Positions 54,264 through 63,305 are shown, counted from the stretch's first letter. The stretch is DNA of 64,000 bases from Bdellovibrionales bacterium (GCA_016716765.1 JADJVA010000020.1:1364001-1428000); one strand, 5' to 3'. Notes: generated from the letters alone by a model not told the origin. Numbers and translations: made by a program.

Positions 54264-55506
54264 GAAGCAAAAAAATATTTTATTTCAAATCACCGGATCT
54301 GTGGCGGCCTTTAAGGCTTGTTCGGTTATTTCCGCTCTTGTTCAGAAGAAGTACCAAGTTCAGGTTGTAACGTCAGCCTCGGCCCTCAAATTCGTTGGAC
54401 CAGCAACCCTCGAAGGCCTAACAGGCAGATCTGTTGTACACGATACTTTCGAGCCTGGCCACATGATGAATCACATCAACTTAGCCCGGTGGGCAGATGC
54501 TTTTGTGCTTTGTCCTGCGACAGCCAGTGTTATCAATCGGCTGGCCCACGGATTAGGAGACGATTTGATTGGTTCGATTTTTTTATCCCAAGATTTTCGA
54601 AAGCCTTATCTCGTTTTTCCGGCTATGAATTCGAATATGCTTGAACACCCCGCAACCAGGGAGTCCATATCTAAATTGAAGGCAATGGGTGTGAGGATTT
54701 TTCCAACTGAGAAAGGAATCCTCGCTTGCGGAGAAGTTGGATTTGGTAAGCTCATGAACCCAGACCTGATAGTCGAAGAAATTTCTCGTGTCGCAGTCAG
54801 CAGCACCGCCAACTTGGCATTCAGAAAATTGAATATTCTTGTTACCGCTGGGGGTACCACTGAACCCATTGACAGCGTAAGATTCATTAGCAATCGCAGT
54901 TCAGGGCAGACTGGTTGCCAGATTGCAGACGCCCTTGCAGATCTGGGACACAAGATTGTTCTTTTGCGATCCAAGACCGGAGCAAGTGCAATATCAAATG
55001 GAGATCTCGTTTCACATGATTTTGAAAGTTGTGAGGATCTCAGAAAACTCCTCATTGAACATTTAAGGAACAATTCCTTCGATGCTATTATTCACTCAGC
55101 CGCCGTCAGTGACTTTACTGTAGACACGATTGTGGATCAAACAGGTCGCTTTTGCCATCACAACCAGAAAATTTCCTCAGACGGTAACATCTCGATCAAT
55201 CTCAAGAAAAATCCAAAGCTTATTCGCGAGCTTCGACATTGGTCAGTTAACAAAAGTATATTGGTGATTGGCTTTAAACTCACTTCTACTCACAACATCG
55301 AAGATCGGTTGAATTCCCTAAAAAAGCTCCAGCAGGAAGCCTCGCCCGATTTTGTTGTGTTAAACGACCTTTCAGATATTTCTGAGAAGTCACACATATT
55401 TTCCATTTATAAAGATGAAACGATCTGTAAGAGCGGCAATACAAAGTCAGATCTGGAACTGGCTATTATCCAGCTCCTATCACAAACCGAGGTACATGGC
55501 ATATGA
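54247..55506 (+). CDS. coaBC: Bifunctional phosphopantothenoylcysteine decarboxylase/synthetase CoaBC
   Basis: A 419-aa flavoprotein-synthetase fusion. The CoaC part (about 1-185) has ITGSVAAFKAC, the catalytic His in MNHINLARWAD, PAMNSNM and ACGEVGFGKL with the active Cys. The CoaB part has VTAGGTTEPIDSVRFISNRS and NLKKNPKLI. It converts phosphopantothenate and cysteine to phosphopantetheine, two steps of CoA synthesis. It overlaps panC and coaX. Confidence 0.95.
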   Translation: MSNSNRKQKNILFQITGSVAAFKACSVISALVQKKYQVQVVTSASALKFVGPATLEGLTGRSVVHDTFEPGHMMNHINLARWADAFVLCPATASVINRLAHGLGDDLIGSIFLSQDFRKPYLVFPAMNSNMLEHPATRESISKLKAMGVRIFPTEKGILACGEVGFGKLMNPDLIVEEISRVAVSSTANLAFRKLNILVTAGGTTEPIDSVRFISNRSSGQTGCQIADALADLGHKIVLLRSKTGASAISNGDLVSHDFESCEDLRKLLIEHLRNNSFDAIIHSAAVSDFTVDTIVDQTGRFCHHNQKISSDGNISINLKKNPKLIRELRHWSVNKSILVIGFKLTSTHNIEDRLNSLKKLQQEASPDFVVLNDLSDISEKSHIFSIYKDETICKSGNTKSDLELAIIQLLSQTEVHGI

Positions 55507-56273
55507 TTATGTGTTTAGACGTTGGTAATAGCCAAATGTTTGGTGGCGTATTTAAGGACCAAAAGTTGCTTTTCCAATTTCGTCGAAACTCAAGAGGTGG
55601 CGCTTCTTCGGATGAATATGGTCTCTTCCTGAGGAGCGTTTTGAGAGAAAATGGTATTGATCCAAATTCCATTGAGAGAATAGCAATATGCACCGTTGTT
55701 CCAGAGATTCTTCATTCTTTAAAAAATTGCTGCTTGAAATATTTTACTCGCTCTCCGTTCATCCTTCAGGCGGGAGTTAAGACTGGTCTCAAAATCAATT
55801 ATCGAAATCCGGGAGAGGTCGGCGCTGATCGAATCGCAAATGCAATCGCAGCCTATCATCTGTATCCAAATCAAGATCTCATCATCATTGACTTCGGAAC
55901 AGCCACAACATTCTGTGCCGTCTCCTCAAGTCGACAATACCTCGGCGGAGTCATCCTTGCTGGTCTGAGAATTTCTATGGAAGCAATGGAGAGCCGAACC
56001 TCGAAATTGCCATCCGTTGAGATCCTTCGTCCCGGTGACGCTCTTGGACGTTCAACAGTAGAAAGCATTCAGTCGGGGCTTTATTTTGGAACCTTGGGTG
56101 CAGTACGGGAGATAGTTCATCGGCTTCAAAGAGAGGCCTTTTCTGGGGGCAAGGCGCAAGTCATCGGAACTGGTGGGCTCTCCAGTCTCTTCGAAAATGA
56201 AGATATTTTCGACTTAACAGTTCCCGACCTTGTGCTCGTGGGACTTCGGTTTGCGATAGATATGAACACCTAA
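55503..56273 (+). CDS. coaX: Type III pantothenate kinase CoaX
   Basis: A 256-aa ASKHA-fold kinase phosphorylating pantothenate. The phosphate motif is CLDVGNSQMFGG (residues 4-15), GEVGADRIANAIAA binds pantothenate and IDFGTATTF is the second phosphate motif. Type III enzymes usually need a monovalent cation and resist CoA feedback. ATGA overlap with coaBC indicates coupled translation. Confidence 0.95.
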   Translation: MIMCLDVGNSQMFGGVFKDQKLLFQFRRNSRGGASSDEYGLFLRSVLRENGIDPNSIERIAICTVVPEILHSLKNCCLKYFTRSPFILQAGVKTGLKINYRNPGEVGADRIANAIAAYHLYPNQDLIIIDFGTATTFCAVSSSRQYLGGVILAGLRISMEAMESRTSKLPSVEILRPGDALGRSTVESIQSGLYFGTLGAVREIVHRLQREAFSGGKAQVIGTGGLSSLFENEDIFDLTVPDLVLVGLRFAIDMNT

Positions 56274-56297
56274 AGTAGAGAGAGTGAGGATCTCAAT

Positions 56298-56660
56298 ATG
56301 ACATTGACCATGCTTAAATCTAAGATTCATCGGGCTACCGTGACTGATGCGAACCTTTCGTACGAGGGCTCCGTCTCCATCGACCCTCGCCTATGCGAAC
56401 TGGCGCATCTCCACCAATTTGAAAAGGTGGATATTTATAACTGCAACAATGGCGCTCGCTTTTCAACCTACGTTATTTACGGAGGACCAGGTGAAATTTG
56501 TCTCAATGGCGCTGCCGCGAGACACGTTCACAAGGGCGACTTAGTTATTATCGCTTGTTATCTCAATCTGAGTCCTCTTGAAGCCCCAACTCACAAACCC
56601 AAGCTTGTATTTGTCGACCAAAAAAATTGCCCTGTAGAAAAACTCGCACCGGAGATATAG
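56298..56660 (+). CDS. panD: Aspartate 1-decarboxylase precursor PanD
   Basis: A 120-aa pyruvoyl enzyme making beta-alanine for PanC. Self-cleavage between Gly24 and Ser25 in SYEGS generates the pyruvoyl group. KIHRATVT and NNGARFSTYVI are family features. A start four codons later is possible. It is the last gene of the operon; the foldback arm begins 15 bp after its stop. Confidence 0.95.
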   Translation: MTLTMLKSKIHRATVTDANLSYEGSVSIDPRLCELAHLHQFEKVDIYNCNNGARFSTYVIYGGPGEICLNGAAARHVHKGDLVIIACYLNLSPLEAPTHKPKLVFVDQKNCPVEKLAPEI

Positions 56661-56674
56661 TTAATTTCTCTAAT

Positions 56675-57328
56675 CTGGCCCACCTGATTGTTGTTCCAAA
56701 CTCCAAGGGACCCTGGCTGAACCAAATCTCAGGAATTCAGGATCTTCAAACATGCGTCCGGCAGCAGCGCTCCCGTTGTGAGCACTGCACCAAGCCGAAC
56801 TCGATCCTGAACCCCTGAGATTTACTTCAGCCAACTCCCTGTGTCTTTGATACAACAGATTCACCGATGGCTTGTGGGCCAACCACTCAATTAAAGTGAA
56901 GAAACTTTCGAACGACCTGAGAGAGAATCCGAAGTCTGGATCCTTTCTCAGAAAGTCGGGCGGACGCCGACTCAAGAGATTTTGTTGCAAGCAATGTCGA
57001 CTGAGCTTCTCAGAAGCTACGGGACAAACCAACGAAAGAGGCCCTGCAAGAGAGAAGCTCTTCAGCAATGTTTCATCATTGACTGACATAAAAAAGATTC
57101 TCGGTTTTAATACTGCGGCTGGCCCACAAGCCTTCGGTGATTCTGTTGTGTCCAAAAGACACAGGGAGCAGGCTGAAGCAAATCTCAGGGGTTCAGGATC
57201 GAGTTCGGCTTGGTGCAGTGCTCACAACGGGAGCGCTGCTGCCGGACGCATGTTTGAAGATCCTGAATTCCTGAGATTTACTTCAGCCAGGGTCCCTTGG
57301 AGTTTGGAACAACAATCAGGTGGGCCAG
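56675..57328. mobile_element. Foldback element with about 210-bp terminal inverted repeats
   Basis: The left arm (56675-56884) is the reverse complement of the right arm (57117-57328). The outer 147 bp differ at only 2 positions; the inner part has about ten differences and a short length change. The core between the arms is about 232 bp. Each arm itself contains a long imperfect inverted repeat (56715-56744 with 56803-56832, four mismatches in 30). It lies in the convergent gap between panD and mvaB, ending 7 bp before the mvaB stop. No clear target duplication is seen. Reading frames within the arms look accidental. Best read as a non-autonomous transposon or repeat cassette. Confidence 0.75.
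56885..57116 (+). pseudogene. Possible remnant of a transposase-like zinc-ribbon gene in the foldback core
   Basis: Plus-strand reading of the core gives a fragment with GSFLRKSGGRRLKRFCCKQC followed by RLSFSEATG, which by eye recalls the GxFxRKSDxRxIxRFxCxxC zinc-ribbon start of IS-type transposases. Only one CxxC half is present and the frame runs on into the right arm, so no functional protein is expected. The similarity is from memory of such families and not tested. Confidence 0.4.
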
Positions 57329-57335
57329 CTTATGA

Positions 57336-58265
57336 TCACCTGATCGTCCCTGGAAGGGGAAGGCCGGCCTGACCAACATGAGAAAGAAGTCTTCTGCCAA
57401 TGATAGGTTCAATCCACCTTTTTGTTTCAATGAGACCTTCTAGATCTACGTCTGTTCTGACTCCCATTGCATGCATCATATAGACTAAATCTTCGGTCGC
57501 CAAATTTCCAGAGGCTCCTTTGGCATATGGACAGCCTCCCAAGCCTCCCACGCTCGAATCAAAGGATCGAATCCCCAACTCATAACTCTTGGCTACATTG
57601 GCAAGCGCCGTACCTCGTGTATCGTGAAAATGCATGGCCAGCCGCCGAGCCGGGATTTTCTTTAAAATTTTCTTTAATAGAATCTCCACCTGTCGGGGGG
57701 ATGCCACTCCAATCGTATCTCCAATTGAAACCTCATAAACGCCTAGCTCTAAGAGGGCAGTTGCCAGTTTAACAACGTATCCTGGATCGACATACCCATC
57801 GTAAGGGCAACCAAAAGCCGTGCTGAGATACCCTCTGACTTTTATTTTTCGAGTTTTAGCTTCTTTTATAACCTGTCGAAAACGATCAAAGCTCTCTGCT
57901 ATGCTGCAGTTGATGTTTTTTTTTGAAAAGCCTTCGCTGCAGGATCCAAATATTGCGATGTCACGCAACTCCGTCCGCACCGCATCCTCCATCCCACGAA
58001 AATTGGGCACGAGGGCCGAAATGCGAATTTTCTTTCCTAATTCACCGCATCTCTGTGACTCGAAAAGCTCTGTGATCAACTCCCCACTTTCTTGCATCTG
58101 GGGCACCCACTTAGAAGAAACAAAAGCGCCAACCTCAATTATTTTAAGTCCAGCCCGACCTAATCTCAGGACAAGTTCCTTGCGAACCTTTAAACTCAAG
58201 CGTTGGGCTTCATTCTGAAGTCCATCACGAGGTCCTACCTCAATGATACGAATTGAATTTGCCAT
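57336..58265 (-). CDS. mvaB: Hydroxymethylglutaryl-CoA lyase
   Basis: A 309-aa TIM-barrel enzyme cleaving HMG-CoA to acetyl-CoA and acetoacetate, the last step of leucine breakdown. EVGPRDGLQNE near the start and the signature SVGGLGGCPYAKGASGN with the loop Cys are present. It is the last gene of the minus-strand leucine cluster; three bases separate it from the biotin-carrier gene. Confidence 0.95.
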   Translation of the reverse strand: MANSIRIIEVGPRDGLQNEAQRLSLKVRKELVLRLGRAGLKIIEVGAFVSSKWVPQMQESGELITELFESQRCGELGKKIRISALVPNFRGMEDAVRTELRDIAIFGSCSEGFSKKNINCSIAESFDRFRQVIKEAKTRKIKVRGYLSTAFGCPYDGYVDPGYVVKLATALLELGVYEVSIGDTIGVASPRQVEILLKKILKKIPARRLAMHFHDTRGTALANVAKSYELGIRSFDSSVGGLGGCPYAKGASGNLATEDLVYMMHAMGVRTDVDLEGLIETKRWIEPIIGRRLLSHVGQAGLPLPGTIR

Positions 58266-58268
58266 TTT

Positions 58269-58649
58269 CTATTGTCCCTCGCCGACTTTTCCCACTGAAA
58301 TCAATGTGATTCCGAGGGCCACTTGATCTCCAATTTTACAATTTATTTGATCAATCAGACCTTCCTGTCTAGCTTCCAAAGTGTATTCCATTTTCATCGC
58401 TTCCATCATTACCACAGGCTGACCAGAATTCACTTTGTCGCCAACTTTCACTAGGATCTTGATAATCTTGCCCGGCATCGGAGACACCACATCGGAATGA
58501 GAAATTGCACCACGTCCACCGCCCCTTGCTTTCACCGGAGGAGAATATTGATATGTTTCTCCTTCATAGTGATACCATATTTGCTGGCCCAACCGCTCGC
58601 CCCAAACTTGCACCTGCCGACCTTCAATCGAAACTGTATAGCGTTTCAT
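58269..58649 (-). CDS. Biotin carboxyl carrier protein of the acyl-CoA carboxylase
   Basis: A 126-aa protein. The C-terminal biotinyl domain has MEAMKMEY with the biotinylated Lys and a PMPGKI start; the first 60 residues look like the beta-rich linker that joins subunits in methylcrotonyl-CoA carboxylase. GGAGG 7 nt upstream sets this start, which overlaps the carboxylase stop (ATGA). In most MCC alpha subunits this segment is fused to the biotin carboxylase; here it is a separate chain. Confidence 0.9.
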   Translation of the reverse strand: MKRYTVSIEGRQVQVWGERLGQQIWYHYEGETYQYSPPVKARGGGRGAISHSDVVSPMPGKIIKILVKVGDKVNSGQPVVMMEAMKMEYTLEARQEGLIDQINCKIGDQVALGITLISVGKVGEGQ

Positions 58650-60163
58650 CGTCTTTCCTCCCACTGATGGGTCCAAGGGCTGATTGGCTTTGCTTCATTC
58701 CCATTATCCGAGCTTGCTGCAATCGAGCAACCCGAGGAGCTCACGCCAACCGGAATCCGCCGATATAACTCTGCTTCCATATTCTGCAAGAAGGATGATT
58801 TTTCCTTTTGCTTGATTCCATGAGGGAAATAACAATCGATAAAATCAGTTTTCATCGTCCCATCAATGAATTGGGGATGGGATAAAATTTGAATAAGATA
58901 GGGTATGTTCGTCTTCACTCCGAAAATAATTGTGTCTTTCAAAGTGCGAATCATTTTTTGAATGGCCCGCCCACGCGTTTCATCCCAGACAATTACTTTT
59001 GCAATCATTGGATCGTAAAAGCTCGTTATCTCATCCCCAGAATCAAACCCGATTTCTAATCTACGCCCTGGACCAAACGGAAAATAATACGAACCCAAGC
59101 GACCCGTACTTGGGATTCCAGCTTGATAAGGATCCTCGGCATAAATTCGACATTCAATGGCGTGACCGTGTGGAATCGGCAATTTTGGCCACACCAGACT
59201 TTGTCCCATCGCCGCAAATATTTGAGCCTTTACCAAATCGACGCCCATCACTAGTTCAGTGACAGGATGCTCCACCTGCAAGCGGGTGTTCATTTCCATG
59301 AAATAGATTTCTCCATCCTGTAGAAGAAATTCGATGGTTCCGGCACCGATATATTTGGCCTCCTTCGCAATTTGAATTGACGTTAGAGCTATTTTTTCGC
59401 GAAGTTCTTCTGACAAAGAAGGCGACATTGCCTCTTCAATGATTTTTTGATGCCGTCTTTGAACCGAACACTCTCGATCAAACAGGTGATACACTTTTCC
59501 ACTGCAATCTCCAAAAATCTGAACCTCTATATGTTTGGCCTTGTCGAGATATTTTTCGAGAAAAATCCGATCTGAACCAAAAGAACTGAGACCCTCACGT
59601 TGTGAAGATGCAATGGCATCCTTAGCCTCTCTGAGGTGCCGGACGACTTTCAGACCGCGACCTCCCCCGCCCCCTGCTACTTTAACAATAACCGGAAATC
59701 CAATTTTCTCCATTTCCGATAGCAAGCGAGATTCAGATTGATCATTGCCTTGGTACCCGGGGATGACGGGGCCACCTGCTCTTTCGACCATTTTTTTTGC
59801 CGATATTTTATCCCCAAATAATCGAATCACTTCTGGAGAAGGACCGATAAAACCAATTCTTGCCTTCGAACAAGCATCGGCAAAATCCGCATTCTCAGAA
59901 AGAAAACCAAATCCTGGATGTATAGCATCGACTCCTGCACTCAAAGCCCCTTGGATATTTGTCTCGATATTTAAATAGCTTTGATTTGTTGGTGCAGGGC
60001 CGATACAAACTCTCTCATCTGCCAAACGAAAAGCTGTCGTTTCTCTGTCCACATCCGAATGAAGTAAAACTGTCCGCATCCCCAATTCCTGACAAGCACG
60101 TATGATGCGAACAGCAACTTCTCCTCTATTAGCAATCCCAATTTTTTCAATTTTTAAGCTCAT
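58646..60163 (-). CDS. Biotin carboxylase subunit of methylcrotonyl-CoA carboxylase
   Basis: A 505-aa ATP-grasp enzyme carboxylating biotin. ANRGEVAVRII, HPGFGFLSENADFA, VAGGGGGRGLKVV, RDRECSVQRRHQK-type segment (FDRECSVQRRHQK) and MNTRLQVEHPVTE are diagnostic. The ATG overlapping the hydratase stop (ATGA) is preferred; an ATG 18 nt upstream is possible. The cluster context (hydratase, HMG-CoA lyase, carboxyltransferase) supports methylcrotonyl-CoA rather than acetyl-CoA. Confidence 0.92.
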   Translation of the reverse strand: MSLKIEKIGIANRGEVAVRIIRACQELGMRTVLLHSDVDRETTAFRLADERVCIGPAPTNQSYLNIETNIQGALSAGVDAIHPGFGFLSENADFADACSKARIGFIGPSPEVIRLFGDKISAKKMVERAGGPVIPGYQGNDQSESRLLSEMEKIGFPVIVKVAGGGGGRGLKVVRHLREAKDAIASSQREGLSSFGSDRIFLEKYLDKAKHIEVQIFGDCSGKVYHLFDRECSVQRRHQKIIEEAMSPSLSEELREKIALTSIQIAKEAKYIGAGTIEFLLQDGEIYFMEMNTRLQVEHPVTELVMGVDLVKAQIFAAMGQSLVWPKLPIPHGHAIECRIYAEDPYQAGIPSTGRLGSYYFPFGPGRRLEIGFDSGDEITSFYDPMIAKVIVWDETRGRAIQKMIRTLKDTIIFGVKTNIPYLIQILSHPQFIDGTMKTDFIDCYFPHGIKQKEKSSFLQNMEAELYRRIPVGVSSSGCSIAASSDNGNEAKPISPWTHQWEERR

Positions 60164-60948
60164 GTTTTTTTCGATTGCCATTTTGGCGATCGCCTCTCAA
60201 AAAAAGAACGAATTCCCTCCTGCCCTTCAAGACCAACTCTTTTCTGAGCAATTGCCTGGGTCGTCATTTTTTTTATTTCTGACCAGTCCTGGCAATCTCT
60301 TACTCTGGCAATGAGCGACTTCGTCTCCCGTACAGCCTCCGGACCCGCTTGTTTTACAAGGTTCAGATTCTCCAAAATCTTGCCATTGCACTCAGCTTCA
60401 GACCCTACAAACTGAATAAGTTCAGCATTCAAAGCCTCCAATGCTGAAAAATTCCGTCCCGTTAGCATGAGTTCCCGACCTGCCGCGATTTTTATTTTCT
60501 TAAATACAAATGGACAAATCACGGCTGGAATCAAACCAATCTTCACTTCGCTAAAACATAATTTTGTCGACGAATCGGCAGTTGCAAAATCAGAAATTGC
60601 CACTAAACCAATTGCCCCACCCATCACGCTGCCATGAACATGAGTGAAGACCGGAACCGGACACTTTAAGCCCGCATCAAACATCAAAAAGAGAGACTCT
60701 GCGTCACGCTGATTTTCCTCAAAAGAAAATTTAGCCATGGAGCGCATATATTCGAGATCTGCTCCCGCGCAAAAACTTCTTCCCTCTCCCCTCAGGACCA
60801 CAGCTCGAATGGACCTATTCGATGAAGGCAAAGCAAAGGCCTCTGTTAGTTTTTCAATCATCTCAGTGTCCATGGCATTATGCACATTTGGACGCGTGAG
60901 AGTTATGTTTAGTATCTCATCCTGAATATTGATCTCAATTTTTGCCAT
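60160..60948 (-). CDS. Enoyl-CoA hydratase/isomerase family, probable methylglutaconyl-CoA hydratase
   Basis: A 262-aa crotonase-fold enzyme. The oxyanion and acyl-binding segments are GEGRSFCAGADLEYM and HGSVMGGAIGLV, with the catalytic Glu region at CFSEVKIGLIPA. Placed between the carboxyltransferase and biotin carboxylase genes, it most likely hydrates 3-methylglutaconyl-CoA to HMG-CoA (LiuC/AUH role), which MvaB then cleaves. Overlaps the carboxylase gene by 4 bp. Confidence 0.88.
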   Translation of the reverse strand: MAKIEINIQDEILNITLTRPNVHNAMDTEMIEKLTEAFALPSSNRSIRAVVLRGEGRSFCAGADLEYMRSMAKFSFEENQRDAESLFLMFDAGLKCPVPVFTHVHGSVMGGAIGLVAISDFATADSSTKLCFSEVKIGLIPAVICPFVFKKIKIAAGRELMLTGRNFSALEALNAELIQFVGSEAECNGKILENLNLVKQAGPEAVRETKSLIARVRDCQDWSEIKKMTTQAIAQKRVGLEGQEGIRSFFERRSPKWQSKKT

Positions 60949-61005
60949 GACTCCACCCTGCGTTTCTTGCTTTGCATTTCCAGCTTTGGGTCTTTAGCTC
61001 TCAAC

Positions 61006-62613
61006 TTACATTCTAAAAACGCCTTGAGACTTTTCTGGCCAGGGCCGATGAAGGCTAGCGCTCAAGCCTAAGGCCAGCACTCGACGAGTGTCCGCCGGAT
61101 CGATAATGCCATCATCCCAAATGCGAGCACTGGCATAGTAGGCTGAACTCTCTGCAGCATATTTTTCCAGAATAGGACGTTTGAATTGCTCCTGTTCAGC
61201 TTCGCTGAGCTCCCGTCCCTCTAGGGCCATCTGGTCTAATTTTACTCGCAATAAGACATTGGCCGCTTGTTCTCCACCCATCACCGAGATTCGAGAGTTT
61301 GGCCACATCCACATCTGCCGAGGTTGATAGGCGCGCCCGCACATCCCATAGTTTCCGGCACCATGAGACCCACCAATGACAACTGTGTATTTGGGCACAC
61401 GAGCTGTACTGACAGCCATCACCATCTTCGCCCCATGCTTTGCGATCCCTTCATTTTCATATTTCTGCCCCACCATAAATCCCGTAATATTCTGAATAAA
61501 TACCAATGGGATGCTCCTCTGGTCGCAAAGTTCAATAAAATGCGTGGCCTTCAAGGCACTCTCACTAAACAAAACTCCATTATTGGCAATGACACCAATA
61601 GGATACCCCCAAATATGAGCAAACCCAGTAACGAGTGTTGTTCCGTAATTTTCCTTAAATTCATGGAAGCGACTTCCGTCAACAAGGCGGGCTAGTATTT
61701 CACGTACGTCGTACGGCACGCGATGATCACGTGGAATAATTCCATAAATCTCTTCGGCACCAAAAAGCGGTTCCTCCACAGCTTGAGTTTGAATGGAAAC
61801 CATTTTTCGTCGATTCAAATAAGAAACTATGTCCCGCGTAATTTCGAGGGCATGCTCGTCGTCCTCTGCAAAATGATCTGTAACCCCACTCACTTCGCAA
61901 TGTACCTTTGCTCCACCCAAGTCTTCAGCAGAGACGACTTCGCCCGTTGCTGCCTTGACGAGAGGAGGCCCTCCCAAAAAAATTGTACCGCGATCTTTTA
62001 CAATCACATTCTCATCGCTCATAGCGGGAACGTAGGCTCCTCCTGCTGTGCAACTTCCCATGACCACTGAAATCTGCGGGATTCCCTCCGCAGACAAGCG
62101 AGCCTGATTGTAAAAAATTCTTCCAAAGTGATCCCGATCAGGAAATACTTCGGCCTGCAGAGGTAAAAATGCCCCCCCACTGTCGACGAGGTAAATACAA
62201 GGAAGACCATTTTCTAAAGCTATCTCCTGTGCCCGAAGATGTTTTTTGACTGTGATTGGAAAATAAGTCCCCCCTTTTACTGTCGCGTCGTTGGCCACAA
62301 TCATGCACTCTTGCCCGTTAATGGAGCCAACTCCCGTCACAATCCCAGCGCACGGAGCTGAGCTACTGTACATTTCAAAAGCCGCAAAGGACGAAAACTC
62401 CAAAAATTGCGATCCGGGATCAAGAAGACGCCGAATCCTTTCGCGCACAAATAATTTACCTCGACTCTCATGCTTTTCCCGAGCCTCTTTGCCGCCTCCT
62501 TGCTCTATGACAGACAGTCGGCTTCGATGGCTCGCAATTATGCGAGCCATGTGTTCAGAATTTGAACGAAACTCTGCGGAACTTCGATTTATGCGAGACT
62601 TTAATATGGTCAT
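61006..62613 (-). CDS. Carboxyltransferase (beta) subunit of methylcrotonyl-CoA carboxylase
   Basis: A 535-aa enzyme transferring CO2 from biotin to methylcrotonyl-CoA. It has the two crotonase-like halves: VANDATVKGGTYFPITVKKH and PCIYLVDSGGAFLPLQAEVFPD in the first, and IFIQ-type NITGFMVGQKYENEGIAKHG and GGSHGAGNYGMCGRAYQPR in the second, the last typical of MCC beta. GAGG precedes the ATG. First gene of the cluster; no isovaleryl-CoA dehydrogenase gene is seen in the window. Confidence 0.94.
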   Translation of the reverse strand: MTILKSRINRSSAEFRSNSEHMARIIASHRSRLSVIEQGGGKEAREKHESRGKLFVRERIRRLLDPGSQFLEFSSFAAFEMYSSSAPCAGIVTGVGSINGQECMIVANDATVKGGTYFPITVKKHLRAQEIALENGLPCIYLVDSGGAFLPLQAEVFPDRDHFGRIFYNQARLSAEGIPQISVVMGSCTAGGAYVPAMSDENVIVKDRGTIFLGGPPLVKAATGEVVSAEDLGGAKVHCEVSGVTDHFAEDDEHALEITRDIVSYLNRRKMVSIQTQAVEEPLFGAEEIYGIIPRDHRVPYDVREILARLVDGSRFHEFKENYGTTLVTGFAHIWGYPIGVIANNGVLFSESALKATHFIELCDQRSIPLVFIQNITGFMVGQKYENEGIAKHGAKMVMAVSTARVPKYTVVIGGSHGAGNYGMCGRAYQPRQMWMWPNSRISVMGGEQAANVLLRVKLDQMALEGRELSEAEQEQFKRPILEKYAAESSAYYASARIWDDGIIDPADTRRVLALGLSASLHRPWPEKSQGVFRM

Positions 62614-62663
62614 TTTTTTACCTCAGCAAAAATTGACTTGCCCTGCTCAATCCAAATAAACAT

Positions 62664-63305
62664 CTACACGCCCAAAGATAGGCGGGTCTGCCATTCAATT
62701 TTAAAACTCACTTCAGCCACCAACAAATCCTGATCATTGAGTACCGACAAAGAAAGATCGTATTCACCCAGCCCACTTTGCCCTTGGGCCACCCGAATCC
62801 TTTCTCTATCCTGTGCCGTCAATCCGTAGCGAATTTTTAAAGACGGACCCCACTCCCCAAGTCTATTTAACCGAACTTCTGTGACGGTCAAGCGATCAGC
62901 CCCGGACAACATATACCTTTCCCAAAACAGGCGTAAAGTCTTCTCTGCCCCATAAGTAATATGGGAAGCTTCCATTCTTGAACCGAAACCAGGAGAAACA
63001 GAAATCGCGGCCGTTAGCACCTCGCCATTCCAATCCCATAAACTATAGCTGGGCGAACGTCTGAAAAATCTCGAAGACTCTAACGCGATGTTTAAAGCCA
63101 GTTGAGTCGCCTTGGGACTCACAGATTCAAACAAGTAAACAAATTTGTTGGGCCTGCTTCGGAGTTCACCCCAGAAGGAAGAATGAAGTTCCTCGCCTAT
63201 TTTAAGCTTTGTCTCCTGAAGACTCGTCTTAAGTCTTTTGTTTGCCTCAGATATCCACTTTCGAGGATCTAGCTCTTTTAACCTCTTATTTGCAAATTTA
63301 CTCAT
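62664..63305 (-). CDS. Protein of unknown function next to the leucine cluster
   Basis: A 213-aa soluble protein not recognised. It begins with a charged helical segment (KRLKELDPRKWISEANKRLK) and continues as alternating beta-like and helical parts with no obvious catalytic motif. AGGAACAACC precedes the ATG, so translation looks real. Only 50 bp separate it from the carboxyltransferase gene on the same strand, so it may belong to that operon; a role in leucine catabolism is only a guess. Confidence 0.65.
   Translation of the reverse strand: MSKFANKRLKELDPRKWISEANKRLKTSLQETKLKIGEELHSSFWGELRSRPNKFVYLFESVSPKATQLALNIALESSRFFRRSPSYSLWDWNGEVLTAAISVSPGFGSRMEASHITYGAEKTLRLFWERYMLSGADRLTVTEVRLNRLGEWGPSLKIRYGLTAQDRERIRVAQGQSGLGEYDLSLSVLNDQDLLVAEVSFKIEWQTRLSLGV

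Noticed and set aside
56670..57155. Long minus-strand frame over the left arm and core of the foldback
   Set aside because: Its C-terminal half is the same translation as the opposite-strand frame in the other arm, an automatic effect of the inverted repeat, and no ribosome-binding site or family is seen.
56670..57333. Target-site duplication at the foldback ends
   Set aside because: CTAAT on the left and CTTAT on the right match only four of five bases, which is not convincing.
56872..57372. Plus-strand frame of 166 residues through the core and right arm as a real gene
   Set aside because: It starts with TTG without a ribosome site, and most of it is arm sequence; only the core part is noted as a possible gene remnant.
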